DNA from: Oscillospiraceae bacterium
GTDB lineage: Bacteria; Bacillota; Clostridia; Oscillospirales; Oscillospiraceae
Length of the DNA: 64,000 nt
NCBI GenBank assembly: GCA_017434755.1
Contig: JAFRER010000022.1
Span: 1-64,000, forward strand
Reading direction: 5' to 3'
Shown here: piece by piece, positions 1 through 6,136 of the stretch
Numbering within the stretch: the first letter of the stretch is position 1
How the letters are laid out: every line of letters begins with the position of its first letter
The notes under the pieces: model-generated
What the model was told of the DNA's origin: nothing
Database searches by the model: none
What the model saw: the letters and a program-made list of their open reading frames with translations, nothing else
Program-made: the position numbers and the translations under genes

Positions 1-2
1 AG

Positions 3-41
3 TAAAAAAGTAGGATTGCTATCTTGTTAAAATAGCAATCC
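3..41 (-). terminator. Rho-independent terminator
   Basis: A 10-bp perfect stem (13-22 with 32-41) is followed on the minus strand by a T-rich run at 3-10. It lies just downstream, in the tRNA reading direction, of the short tRNA 3'-end copy at 47-66. It may therefore be the original terminator of the tRNA-Ser gene before insertions displaced it. Confidence 0.7.
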
Positions 42-46
42 TATTC

Positions 47-66
47 TGGCGCAGAAGGAGGGATTC
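47..66 (-). repeat. Third, truncated copy of the tRNA-Ser 3' end
   Basis: These 20 bases are identical to the last 20 bases of the tRNA-Ser gene at 4926-4945, including the encoded CCA and the 3' acceptor strand. Identity stops abruptly after position 66, and no T-loop or anticodon arm follows, so this is not a working tRNA. A displaced tRNA 3' end of this kind is the usual scar of a tRNA-targeting integrative element. It suggests an older or tandem insertion to the left of the element bounded by 187-251. Confidence 0.7.
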
Positions 67-148
67 CTTTTCTGCGGAAAAGCCACGGCGGTTGCGACCT
101 GCCACCGGCAGCTCGCTAAGAGCCGCCTTTCGAATCCCTTCATGTATC

Positions 149-187
149 AAAAAAAGCAGCCCACCCTTCGGATGGACTGCATTTTTT
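149..187. terminator. Probable bidirectional terminator beside the left attachment site
   Basis: A stem of 156-166 with 170-180 and a 3-nt loop pairs fully on the minus strand (two G-U pairs) and is followed there by seven T residues. On the plus strand the stem has two mismatches but runs into T residues at 182-187. It sits immediately beyond the left tRNA repeat, so it would end transcripts leaving the tRNA side. Confidence 0.65.
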
Positions 188-251
188 GGCGCAGAAGGAG
201 GGATTCGAACCCTCGAACGGCTTTTGACCGTTACACGATTTCCAATCGTGC
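187..251 (-). repeat. Left attachment site: 65-bp copy of tRNA-Ser 3' part
   Basis: Positions 187-251 match 4926-4990 exactly over 65 bp and diverge at once on both sides. The copy includes the CCA end, acceptor 3' strand, T arm, variable arm and anticodon arm, but no D arm or 5' acceptor strand. It is thus the displaced 3' fragment expected opposite an intact tRNA after site-specific integration. Confidence 0.92.
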
Positions 252-327
252 CTATACTTAATGAATGCAAAAATGTAGTAAAATCAACTATTAGAGCGGT
301 TTTAGAGTCACAAATCAATATAAGCAA

Positions 328-363
328 TACACGATTTATCATTTATTATGCATGATACGATTT
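328..363 (+). repeat. Putative integrase arm-type sites, left end
   Basis: Two decamers, TACACGATTT at 328-337 and GATACGATTT at 354-363, lie 26 bp apart. Both resemble the TACACGATTT found in the tRNA anticodon arm within the core repeat (232-241). Matching repeats lie inside the right end. Their orientation and near-helical phasing suit binding by the N-terminal domain of the integrase. Nothing else is recognisable between 252 and 463. Confidence 0.6.
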
Positions 364-463
364 GCAAGACATGTGAGATTCAAAATGTTTCTTTACTGAC
401 AAATTCTTGTATGTTACACTAAAAAAAACAACAATCAAATATAAATGTATAGGAGAAAATAAA

Positions 464-1216
464 ATGAGAAAAGTGTTATCTGTTATTTTCATTATTGTTA
501 TGACAGTAGCAATAGTTTTGCCTTTAGCTTCTTGTGGTTCTAATCCTCAAGAGCAATACTATTTAGTTGCTACTGAACTTGAAAAATCTGAAAAGTTAAT
601 GGGCAACTACTTTGCAAACAAGTATGATATGAAAGAACTTAATGCTGCTATGCAAGCAGCACAACTTGCTTTAGATAATTCAGATAAAAAAGCATATAAG
701 TCCGTTCTCTTAGAACTCCAAAAGCAAAATAAAGCTTTTGAATCCTTTATTGAAGAACGAGTCAAAGAAAGCTATAGCATTCAAACTGTGAAAGATAATT
801 CTTCAGACTATCCTTTTGAAGTTGATGTATCAGTATTGTCAGGATTTTGGGAATATAAACCAATTGTTTTGCAATCATCAAAAAACCCTATTAGTTTAGT
901 TGGGTTACCTGCTGAAACAACAGATACAGAACCATATATGTGTTTGTTTATTGGCGTCAATTCTGCGGAATATGATTATGATATTGAGAACGAAGAAACA
1001 AGAACTATTACGGTTCAAGATGAAAATGGAGAATTGGTTAGTGCTCTTGTTAATACAAAGGTAACTATTACTGCACGTAAAGGTTTTGATTATTTGGATG
1101 AAACACAGTTTTATTCAAGCAATCCTGCATATCTTTTTAAGAACAAATCAGGAGTAGTTCTTTTTGCAATACCAAACAGAGATGAAGGAAGTGATTTCTT
1201 CATTCTTTACAAATGA
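464..1216 (+). CDS. Predicted lipoprotein of unknown function
   Basis: A 250-aa protein starts at the ATG at 464, which is preceded by AGGAG at 451-455; an upstream in-frame ATG at 407 has no such site. Residues 1-24 form a lipoprotein signal peptide with lipobox L-A-S-C and Cys24 as the lipidation site. The mature part is hydrophilic, with a helical stretch (about 30-115) rich in Ala, Glu and Lys, followed by a beta-like C-terminal region. I recognise no family. It is the first gene inside the left end of the element and faces the serine recombinase gene across a bidirectional terminator. It is AT-rich like the rest of the element, so probably cargo. The function is unknown; surface exclusion or adhesion would be guesses. 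Confidence 0.8.
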   Translation: MRKVLSVIFIIVMTVAIVLPLASCGSNPQEQYYLVATELEKSEKLMGNYFANKYDMKELNAAMQAAQLALDNSDKKAYKSVLLELQKQNKAFESFIEERVKESYSIQTVKDNSSDYPFEVDVSVLSGFWEYKPIVLQSSKNPISLVGLPAETTDTEPYMCLFIGVNSAEYDYDIENEETRTITVQDENGELVSALVNTKVTITARKGFDYLDETQFYSSNPAYLFKNKSGVVLFAIPNRDEGSDFFILYK

Positions 1217-1240
1217 TATAAAAACATCTCCATTGAAAAC

Positions 1241-1291
1241 AAAGAATTATCAGAAAGGGAAATATTATTCTTTCCCTTCTGATAATTCTTT
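1241..1291. terminator. Bidirectional terminator between convergent genes
   Basis: A long stem of about 19 bp (1241-1260 with 1273-1291, one bulged base) is followed by T residues at 1289-1294 on the plus strand and by GTTTTC on the minus strand. It overlaps the last codons of the serine recombinase gene. It can end both the lipoprotein and the recombinase transcripts. Confidence 0.75.
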
Positions 1292-1948
1292 TTTGTATTT
1301 GTAATAAGTGTTTCTTGCAACTCCAATTATCTTGATAACTTCTATATCATTAAGATTTCCATTAAAGTCTTTTGAGTATTTCAAAATCTGCTCTTTAGTA
1401 GTGATTCCTTTTTTAGTGATGAGTTTAGATCCTGCAGTGCGCCCAATCTGCTTTCCATTTAGTCTTGCAGTTTCGATACCTTCTTTTGTTCTCTGATGAA
1501 GGTCTTCAACTTCTTTTGCGCTCTGTTCAAATGCAAGTTTGATTTGTTCTTTCGCTAATGCTAACAGATACTTATTGATTCCTTCAAGTATGTAATCAAC
1601 ATTTGTTCCTGTTAATTGAATGTTAGCAGTAATGGCGCGTTTATACGTTTCAGTATTAATATGTGGTTCTTTAAGGAATACTAATTCAACACCTTTATTG
1701 AATAACTCTTCATATGTCTTAAAGCCTTCTTCTGCATCTCTGCTCATTCTTGATACAGAATCAAAGATAATTACATCACCACTTTTAACCTTGTTCATTA
1801 ACTTGCTCCACTCTTTGCGATTGAAGGAAGTTCCTGTATATTCTTCTGTTAAAATGATTGCATTACTATATGCATTCTTTATGTTTCTTACTTGGCGCTC
1901 TATGTTCTGCTTCTTAGTTGATATCCTACAATAACCATATTCTTTCAT
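1265..1948 (-). CDS. Serine recombinase (resolvase/invertase family)
   Basis: This 227-aa protein has the N-terminal resolvase catalytic domain (about 1-140). It starts MKEYGYCRIS, with Ser10 as the predicted nucleophile and Arg8 beside it, and has the conserved SRMSRD stretch near residue 70. A long helix follows, then a GKQIGR-type linker and a C-terminal helix-turn-helix (about 195-222) with GVARNTYYKYKKEL for DNA binding. The size fits small resolvases/invertases rather than large integrases. The ATG has AAGGAG upstream and a well-formed promoter at 2000-2028. Because the element already has a tyrosine integrase, this enzyme may resolve multimers, invert a segment, or be left from another mobile unit. 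The repeats at 2032-2067 and 2077-2145 just upstream are candidate binding or recombination sites. Confidence 0.92.
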   Translation of the reverse strand: MKEYGYCRISTKKQNIERQVRNIKNAYSNAIILTEEYTGTSFNRKEWSKLMNKVKSGDVIIFDSVSRMSRDAEEGFKTYEELFNKGVELVFLKEPHINTETYKRAITANIQLTGTNVDYILEGINKYLLALAKEQIKLAFEQSAKEVEDLHQRTKEGIETARLNGKQIGRTAGSKLITKKGITTKEQILKYSKDFNGNLNDIEVIKIIGVARNTYYKYKKELSEGKE

Positions 1949-1999
1949 GTTTACATCTCCTTAGTATCGATTTAAACGAAGGTATAATTTGATACTCTT

Positions 2000-2028
2000 A
2001 TAATAATACTTTCAACATGATTTGTCAA
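2000..2028 (-). promoter_or_regulatory. Promoter of the serine recombinase gene
   Basis: On the minus strand, TTGACA (2023-2028) is separated by 17 bp from TATTAT (2000-2005), about 50 bp before the recombinase ATG. This is close to the sigma-A consensus. Confidence 0.75.
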
Positions 2029-2031
2029 CAC

Positions 2032-2067
2032 TTTTGGTACTATTCTTTTGTACGTTTATTTTGGTAC
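2032..2067 (+). repeat. Three short direct repeats abutting the recombinase promoter
   Basis: TTTTGGTAC at 2032-2040 and 2059-2067, with the variant TTTTGTAC at 2046-2053, repeat every 13-14 bp. They lie directly upstream of the -35 box of the serine recombinase. This is a candidate site for autoregulatory binding by the recombinase or another element protein. Confidence 0.5.
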
Positions 2068-2076
2068 AATGAATAT

Positions 2077-2145
2077 ATCTACAGTTTAGTTACTTAGATT
2101 GTATCATTAGAATGAAAAGAGTCTTTCTTTCGCTAAACTGTAGAT
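2077..2145. repeat. 13-bp inverted repeat
   Basis: ATCTACAGTTTAG at 2077-2089 is repeated in perfect inverse at 2133-2145, with 43 bp between. The arms are too far apart and lack a T-run for a simple terminator. It could be a recombination or replication site or the ends of a small element. Together with the flanking AT-rich DNA it makes up non-coding 1949-2422. Confidence 0.5.
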
Positions 2146-2288
2146 AGGGATTCGCTCAATACATTAAGTGATATACTTTTAAAATTTAACTTCAAATCGT
2201 TAGAGTTATAATATTAATATATCTACTTAATTATAAATAAAGAACATAAATATATATATTATAATTATCTTTCTCCCTTCTTTGTTGT

Positions 2289-2393
2289 TACGCGCGAAGC
2301 GCGGCGCGCGGCGCATATTCTTTCAAACTGATATTTATATCGTATAAGTTGTAATGTATATGTTGCAACGTATATATAGTACGTATATATAGT
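2289..2393. other. Non-coding block with a GC-rich palindromic island and 13-bp tandem repeats
   Basis: Within very AT-rich DNA, 2291-2313 is an island of CGCG/GCGC steps with overlapping short palindromes. About 55 bp on, ACGTATATATAGT occurs twice in tandem (2368-2380, 2381-2393) followed by a partial third unit. The rest of 1949-2422 has no reading frame that looks coding. Iterons next to AT-rich DNA can mark origins, but no replication initiator gene is visible, so the role is open. Confidence 0.45.
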
Positions 2394-2422
2394 ACGTATA
2401 CGTATATTTATATATGCTCCTA

Positions 2423-2782
2423 TCAATACCTTATGTATAATGTGTTCCCTAAGTGCTTTCTAATCTCTTCCATAACGGCATTCATTATTGCTGTCTGGCA
2501 CTTTTCTCCATAGAAGATTTCTTTAGCATTTGTCATGCCTACTGTTACAATACTTGTCATGTCAATCTTTAATGCGCCTAATACATCATTTATTGCACGT
2601 GTATAAATGCTTTGTTCTAATTCTGATACTATCTATTCAATCTTCTTGTTAAATATATCATTTGCTACTTCTTCCATTTCTCTTTTATGTTCTGCACTAT
2701 GACCGCCATGCGTTCTGCTGTTAAAGTCATAATCACTTGCTACATAACTATATCCTTTGTTTTTATCCCAACTACTTGGCAT
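2423..2782 (-). pseudogene. Small gene interrupted by an in-frame TAG codon
   Basis: Reading from the ATG at 2782 (AAGGAG nine bases upstream), 49 codons are followed by TAG at 2633-2635. The same frame then stays open for 69 more codons to a TGA at 2423-2425. Both parts look coding: charged, amphipathic and with the element's AT-biased codon use. The first part includes SSWDKNKGYSYVASDYDF; the second includes AINDVLGALKIDMTSI. Either a single substitution inactivated a 119-aa protein, or the amber codon is read through. The other four complete genes of the element end in TAA or TGA, which leaves readthrough possible but does not show it. I do not recognise the family. Confidence 0.7.
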
Positions 2783-2970
2783 TAAATATCATCTCCTTAT
2801 ATAGGGGTTTATTCTATGAAATACTGAATACCGCATCATAATTCGGCGGCGCGCCTGAGAACATGGTTTTATGAATTTAAATGCCGGCATTCTTCCTATA
2901 TTTTTAAGTAGAGTTTTCTTTAAATAAGTATAAGGGGAAGAAGAATTATTTAGATCGATGTGAGCGGCAC

Positions 2971-2998
2971 TTGTTTTTTTGATTTGCCGCTGTATAAT
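2971..2998 (+). promoter_or_regulatory. Promoter with possible operator before the 109-aa gene
   Basis: TTGTTT (2971-2976), a 16-bp spacer and TATAAT (2993-2998) lie about 45 bp before the ATG at 3041. An inverted pair GCGGCA (2964-2969) and TGCCGC (2985-2990) overlaps the -35 box and spacer, so a repressor could sit there. Confidence 0.65.
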
Positions 2999-3040
2999 TG
3001 TATTATAGAACAAAAATAATTTTGTAAAGGAGTAATCAAT

Positions 3041-3370
3041 ATGGCGAAGACAAAGAAAGAACCTCTTAATCCTCTTACCGATAAACCTAAATCTCTTGCT
3101 GATGTTACCTTAATGTATATGCATGATTTCATAGACAAAAAAGGTTCATTAGAAGATGCTGAATGGTTTATGGATAGATTGGATGCTTATTGGGGAATGA
3201 AGTATAACAATCTTGCAAAGAAAGAGATTGAAGGGGTAACTGACATTCCTGCTTTAAGAAGGGAATTTGCTCTTAGATTCTTCCCACAACTTGTTGATAG
3301 AAAACGCACTCCAAACAAACAATCATATCGTGACATGGTTAAAGCCATGGTAGAAAAGAAGAAAAAATAA
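3041..3370 (+). CDS. Small basic protein of unknown function
   Basis: A 109-aa lysine-rich protein with a strong ribosome site (AAAGGAG) before its ATG. The N-terminus MAKTKKEPLNP is disordered-looking. Residues about 20-100 are predicted helical, with aromatic residues (EWFMDRLDAYWGMKYNN), and the C-terminus ends in a run of lysines. Both ends being basic suggests nucleic-acid contact, but I recognise no domain. It has its own promoter with a possible operator and is convergent with the integrase across a shared terminator. It could be an excisionase-like or regulatory protein of the element; this is inference from position only. A typical winged-helix excisionase motif is not evident. Confidence 0.75.
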   Translation: MAKTKKEPLNPLTDKPKSLADVTLMYMHDFIDKKGSLEDAEWFMDRLDAYWGMKYNNLAKKEIEGVTDIPALRREFALRFFPQLVDRKRTPNKQSYRDMVKAMVEKKKK

Positions 3371-3379
3371 ATAAAGCAA

Positions 3380-3405
3380 AGAGCGGAGCATTGAAGCTCC
3401 GCTCT
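3380..3405. terminator. Bidirectional terminator
   Basis: A perfect 10-bp stem (3380-3389 with 3396-3405) with a 6-nt loop is followed by TTTTTAATT on the plus strand and TTTGCTTTATT on the minus strand. It separates the convergent 109-aa gene and integrase gene. Confidence 0.85.
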
Positions 3406-3407
3406 TT

Positions 3408-4751
3408 TTAATTCTTTCTTCTAATTGTTTTTCTTTTCAATGTTTCTCCACTATTGATTCTTGTATTTGCTAATACTGCATGCTCTTGTGCTTTTGCTTT
3501 TACATCACTTGAATAAAGGTTTGCATACCTTTGTACTACTGCTATAGAAGATTGGCCTAACATCTTTTGCAATGAAGCAATATCACCACCAGATGTTATC
3601 CACTTCTTGGCAAAGGTGTGCCTAACCAAATGAATTGAAGTCTTCTGAACGCCGCGCTTGTGATTATATTCTGCTATGGCAGATTGTAAACCACCTGGTG
3701 TTAGTTGTTCTCCAAATCTATTACAGAAGAGATAATCATCATTTAAGGGATATCCTTCTTCATCTGTTCTATATGCGGTAATGTATTCATCTAAAACTGG
3801 TATAATCTGTTTTACAAGAGCAATTCTTGTTGTGGTTTTATTCTTTTGCGTATTGATATTTACATATCCTTCTTCCAGATCGATATCTCCTACCTTTAAA
3901 TTGACAATCGTTTGCACTCGGTTTCCTGTTGCTAATAGATACTTGATTATTACCCAATTCCGATACTCTGTAAAGTTATCAATGTTCGGTTTAACAAGAA
4001 GCTTCTTTAATTCTGCTTCTGTATATACTTGCTTTACATCTGGTTCTTTGTTCTTTACAACTATCCTATATGATTTAATCCAACCATTATCCATGGCATA
4101 ATACATTATTGCTTTGAAATCGCGAAAATAACTTAAGATAGTTTGCTCATTCGCGCCTTCTTCTTCCAGATAATCTCCAAACTGTTTTTGAATATCATCT
4201 ATCTCTAAAGCAGATATTGGAAGATTCCTTCCAAAGAAAACGAGCGGCTCAGTACCTTCTGGTACTTTATCACTATCATACATTGCATTTATATCTTCTT
4301 CATTGTTTGCAGTAACAAAAGCAAGGAATTGATATAGTTTTTTAAAAGTTCTCTGATAGTGTTTTATTGTGTATATACTGTTACGGCGCGCTTCTTGTTC
4401 GTTGATAAATAGAGATTCAAGTTTCCACATTGGAGTTGACATCTTATCAACAAGGTCTTTTGATTTTCTTTTTAAATTGAACTCTGGAATCTTACGCGCT
4501 TGCTTATTACCTATTTCTGATACTTCTTCATCTATTACTTCGTGTTTAACGTGCATTAATACTTTGCTATCATCAACTTGAGGTACGCTTTTAATTCCTC
4601 TTTGATTCGATGCTAAGTGAATAATATTGGCCGCTAAAACATCATCTGAGATATTATTTTTTTCAATTTCTTCTTTTAATTCTTTTTCGCTAATCTTTCC
4701 ATCTTTATAATCTTTGGCAATTTCTTCTAATGATTTCTTCTTAACAGACAC
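3408..4751 (-). CDS. int: Tyrosine recombinase / phage-type integrase
   Basis: A 447-aa integrase starting at GTG (4751) with AAAGGTG upstream. Residues 1-100 are an unusual charged N-terminal extension that may bind arm sites. About 115-235 is the SAM-like core-binding domain (IKHYQRTFKKLYQFL). The C-terminal catalytic domain has the first Arg in LLATGNRVQTIVNL, the HLVRH box, and the nucleophilic Tyr in VVQRYANL. The gene lies next to the intact tRNA and is read away from it. Its promoter (4837-4865) overlaps one of the repeats thought to be integrase arm sites, so self-repression is likely. It should catalyse integration and excision at the 65-bp tRNA repeat. Confidence 0.95.
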   Translation of the reverse strand: MSVKKKSLEEIAKDYKDGKISEKELKEEIEKNNISDDVLAANIIHLASNQRGIKSVPQVDDSKVLMHVKHEVIDEEVSEIGNKQARKIPEFNLKRKSKDLVDKMSTPMWKLESLFINEQEARRNSIYTIKHYQRTFKKLYQFLAFVTANNEEDINAMYDSDKVPEGTEPLVFFGRNLPISALEIDDIQKQFGDYLEEEGANEQTILSYFRDFKAIMYYAMDNGWIKSYRIVVKNKEPDVKQVYTEAELKKLLVKPNIDNFTEYRNWVIIKYLLATGNRVQTIVNLKVGDIDLEEGYVNINTQKNKTTTRIALVKQIIPVLDEYITAYRTDEEGYPLNDDYLFCNRFGEQLTPGGLQSAIAEYNHKRGVQKTSIHLVRHTFAKKWITSGGDIASLQKMLGQSSIAVVQRYANLYSSDVKAKAQEHAVLANTRINSGETLKRKTIRRKN

Positions 4752-4789
4752 TTAAAAACACCTTTCTTTCTTTTTAAACTGACCAAACA

Positions 4790-4850
4790 GACACGATTTA
4801 TATTCCAAAAGGCAATATACGATTTTCATATAAAATACTATACACGATTT
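4790..4850 (+). repeat. Putative integrase arm-type sites, right end
   Basis: Three decamers, GACACGATTT (4790-4799), TATACGATTT (4816-4825) and TACACGATTT (4841-4850), are spaced 26 and 25 bp apart. They have the same orientation as the left-end pair and the core TACACGATTT at 4971-4980. They fill the gap between int and the tRNA. Confidence 0.65.
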
Positions 4851-4865
4851 TTAGAGAAAAAACAA
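4837..4865 (-). promoter_or_regulatory. Promoter of the integrase gene
   Basis: On the minus strand TTGTTT (4860-4865), a 17-bp spacer and TATAGT (4837-4842) precede int by about 85 bp. The arm-like repeat 4841-4850 overlaps the -10 box, so bound integrase would block transcription. Confidence 0.65.
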
Positions 4866-4873
4866 GACAAAAA

Positions 4874-4915
4874 TAGACAGAAGCGCCAACCCGTTGATAG
4901 GCGGCGCTTCTGTCT
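4874..4915 (-). terminator. Terminator of the tRNA-Ser gene
   Basis: A perfect 13-bp stem (4874-4886 with 4903-4915) follows the tRNA 3' end and runs into T-rich sequence (TATTTTTGTCTTGTTTTTT) on the minus strand. It was brought by the element and now ends the tRNA transcript. Confidence 0.8.
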
Positions 4916-4925
4916 GTACAGATGC

Positions 4926-4990
4926 TGGCGCAGAAGGAGGGATTCGAACCCTCGAACGGCTTTTGACCGTTACACGATTTCCAATCGTGC
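4926..4990 (-). repeat. Right attachment site within the intact tRNA
   Basis: This is the second copy of the 65-bp repeat. It forms the 3' two-thirds of the functional tRNA-Ser gene, from the anticodon arm to CCA, so insertion kept the tRNA intact. Confidence 0.92.
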
Positions 4991-5017
4991 GCGCTCGACC
5001 AACTACGCGACTTCTGC
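4926..5017 (-). tRNA. tRNA-Ser (anticodon GGA)
   Basis: The gene reads from 5017 to 4926 and is 92 nt with an encoded CCA. The acceptor strand GCAGAAG (5017-5011) pairs with CTTCTGC. The D arm contains GTAGTTGG. The anticodon stem CACGA/TCGTG encloses the loop TTGGAAA, giving anticodon GGA, which reads UCC/UCU serine codons. A long variable arm (ACGG...CCGT) typical of class II tRNA-Ser is present, and the T loop is TTCGAAT. A consensus promoter lies at 5063-5091. It is the integration target of the neighbouring element. Confidence 0.95.
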
Positions 5018-5062
5018 ATGTGCGGTCAAGAAAACAACTCTTATTCAGTTACAAGCTTGTAT

Positions 5063-5091
5063 ATTATATGACCCCCTCCCCTCAAAGTCAA
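5063..5091 (-). promoter_or_regulatory. Promoter of tRNA-Ser
   Basis: TTGACT (5086-5091), 17-bp spacer and TATAAT (5063-5068) on the minus strand, about 45 bp before the mature tRNA 5' end. Confidence 0.8.
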
Positions 5092-5148
5092 GGAGTTTTT
5101 CTTCATCATCCGAAACAATTCTTTTCACCCGTTCCTGCGGAGCAGCGC

Positions 5149-5177
5149 TTGATAATCGCAGGTTTCCCATATATAAT
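5149..5177 (+). promoter_or_regulatory. Promoter for the DUF3267 gene
   Basis: TTGATA (5149-5154), a 17-bp spacer and TATAAT (5172-5177) precede the ATG at 5252, leaving a leader of about 70 nt in which I see no known riboswitch. Confidence 0.7.
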
Positions 5178-5251
5178 GATCTGGTTGCTGCCGGTTTCCG
5201 GATCGACAGGGCCGCTGTTGACAGATCCGCACATCAGGAGGGGAAATACTG

Positions 5252-5833
5252 ATGATCTTTCATTACATGGGCAAATATGATATGAATCCTGAAAGTCTGC
5301 CGCATCAGGAGCATATGCCGGGCGCTGTGGCCTTTAAAGAACCCGAGGATACCAAAAAGCTCGGCCTGATCGCCAACGGCATCTCGCTGGGCATCGCCCT
5401 TGTGACCATCGCGCTGCTCTTTCTCCGCGGCGGCTTTCGTGCCTGGAACATTTTCGGAGCGCTTGCCGCGCTGGTCGCCATGTTTCCCCATGAATTTCTG
5501 CATGCTCTCTGCTTCAAAGAAGACGTCTATATGTACACAAATCTGCAGCACGGCATGCTTTTTGTCGTGGGTCCTGAGAGAATGAGCAGGCAAAGATTCC
5601 TTATCATGTCTCTTCTGCCGAACATCGTTTTCGGCTTTCTGCCGTTCATTCTGTTCCTTGTTTTCCCCTCTCTCTCCTTTCTCGGCACACTCGGTGCAAT
5701 CTCCATACCGATGGGCGCCGGTGATTATCTGAACGTGTTCAACGCCCTGACCCAGATGCCCAAAGGAGCATACACATATCTGTACGGATTCCATTCCTAC
5801 TGGTATATGCCCGGGGAAAACACCGCTCTCTGA
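5252..5833 (+). CDS. DUF3267 zincin-like membrane protein
   Basis: This 193-aa protein has four hydrophobic segments (about 48-66, 70-90, 122-148 and 150-165) and the motif HEFLHAL (H-E-x-x-H) near residues 88-94, at the end of the second segment. This arrangement is that of the DUF3267 putative zincin peptidases, which are membrane metalloprotease-like proteins with unproven substrates. The ATG at 5252 has AGGAGGGG upstream. The gene is followed by a small zinc-ribbon gene on the same strand, probably in one transcript ending at the 6081-6112 hairpin. Whether it has proteolytic activity is not shown by the sequence. Confidence 0.85.
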   Translation: MIFHYMGKYDMNPESLPHQEHMPGAVAFKEPEDTKKLGLIANGISLGIALVTIALLFLRGGFRAWNIFGALAALVAMFPHEFLHALCFKEDVYMYTNLQHGMLFVVGPERMSRQRFLIMSLLPNIVFGFLPFILFLVFPSLSFLGTLGAISIPMGAGDYLNVFNALTQMPKGAYTYLYGFHSYWYMPGENTAL

Positions 5834-5860
5834 GAAACACTGACCGGGAGGGCTGAGGCT

Positions 5861-6064
5861 ATGTCAAAAAAGACACCGCACTGGATACGCAAAACACATC
5901 TCTTTCGCGCAGACGAGTATATCTGCTCCGTTTGCGGCGCCGTATGCCCGAAGCCTTTCAAGGTCTGTCCCTCCTGCGGCGTGAGCCCGGGAAAGACAGT
6001 TTATTCCCCCACCTGGGTAGACGAAGCGGAAATGCTCTCCGCCATTCTGGACGACGACTGGTAA
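5861..6064 (+). CDS. Small zinc-ribbon protein
   Basis: A 67-aa protein with two CxxC knuckles, CSVCG at about 22-26 and CPSCG at about 36-40, plus an extra Cys at 29 (VCPKPF). This is a rubredoxin-like or zinc-ribbon fold. The C-terminus is acidic (ILDDDW). GGGAGG lies nine bases before the ATG. It follows the DUF3267 gene by 27 bp and is probably co-transcribed. The role is unknown; zinc-ribbon proteins this small often act as partners or regulators of larger proteins. Confidence 0.75.
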   Translation: MSKKTPHWIRKTHLFRADEYICSVCGAVCPKPFKVCPSCGVSPGKTVYSPTWVDEAEMLSAILDDDW

Positions 6065-6080
6065 AACGTATCCAAATACA

Positions 6081-6112
6081 CGATACCGGCACCTTTCCCG
6101 GTGCCGGTATCG
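6081..6112. terminator. Hairpin terminator between convergent units
   Basis: A perfect 13-bp stem (6081-6093 with 6100-6112) has a 6-nt loop. The T content after it is modest on both strands. It sits between the convergent zinc-ribbon and SnoaL-like genes. Confidence 0.7.
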
Positions 6113-6136
6113 TCTTATACTATTTCGGTCAGTTTT

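Larger units (their letters stand above)
187..4990. mobile_element. Integrative element inserted in tRNA-Ser(GGA)
   Basis: The element is bounded by identical 65-bp tRNA-derived repeats, with the tyrosine integrase gene adjacent to the intact tRNA, which is the classic genomic-island layout. The DNA is clearly AT-rich, whereas sequence after 5090 is GC-rich. Cargo: a lipoprotein (464-1216), a serine recombinase (1265-1948), an amber-interrupted gene (2423-2782), a 109-aa unknown (3041-3370) and the integrase (3408-4751). I see no relaxase, replication initiator, capsid or conjugation gene. It is therefore either a minimal element mobilised in trans or a reduced remnant. Excision would leave one intact tRNA. 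Confidence 0.9.

Noticed and set aside
67..149. A possible second tRNA gene ending at 47
   Set aside because: Only the last 20 bases match. No T-loop stem, anticodon arm or acceptor 5' strand can be formed with the sequence at 67-149.
1949..3040. A possible CRISPR array or origin from the repeats in this gap
   Set aside because: The repeats are few, short and lack regular spacers; there is no cas or replication-initiator gene. They are listed only as repeats.
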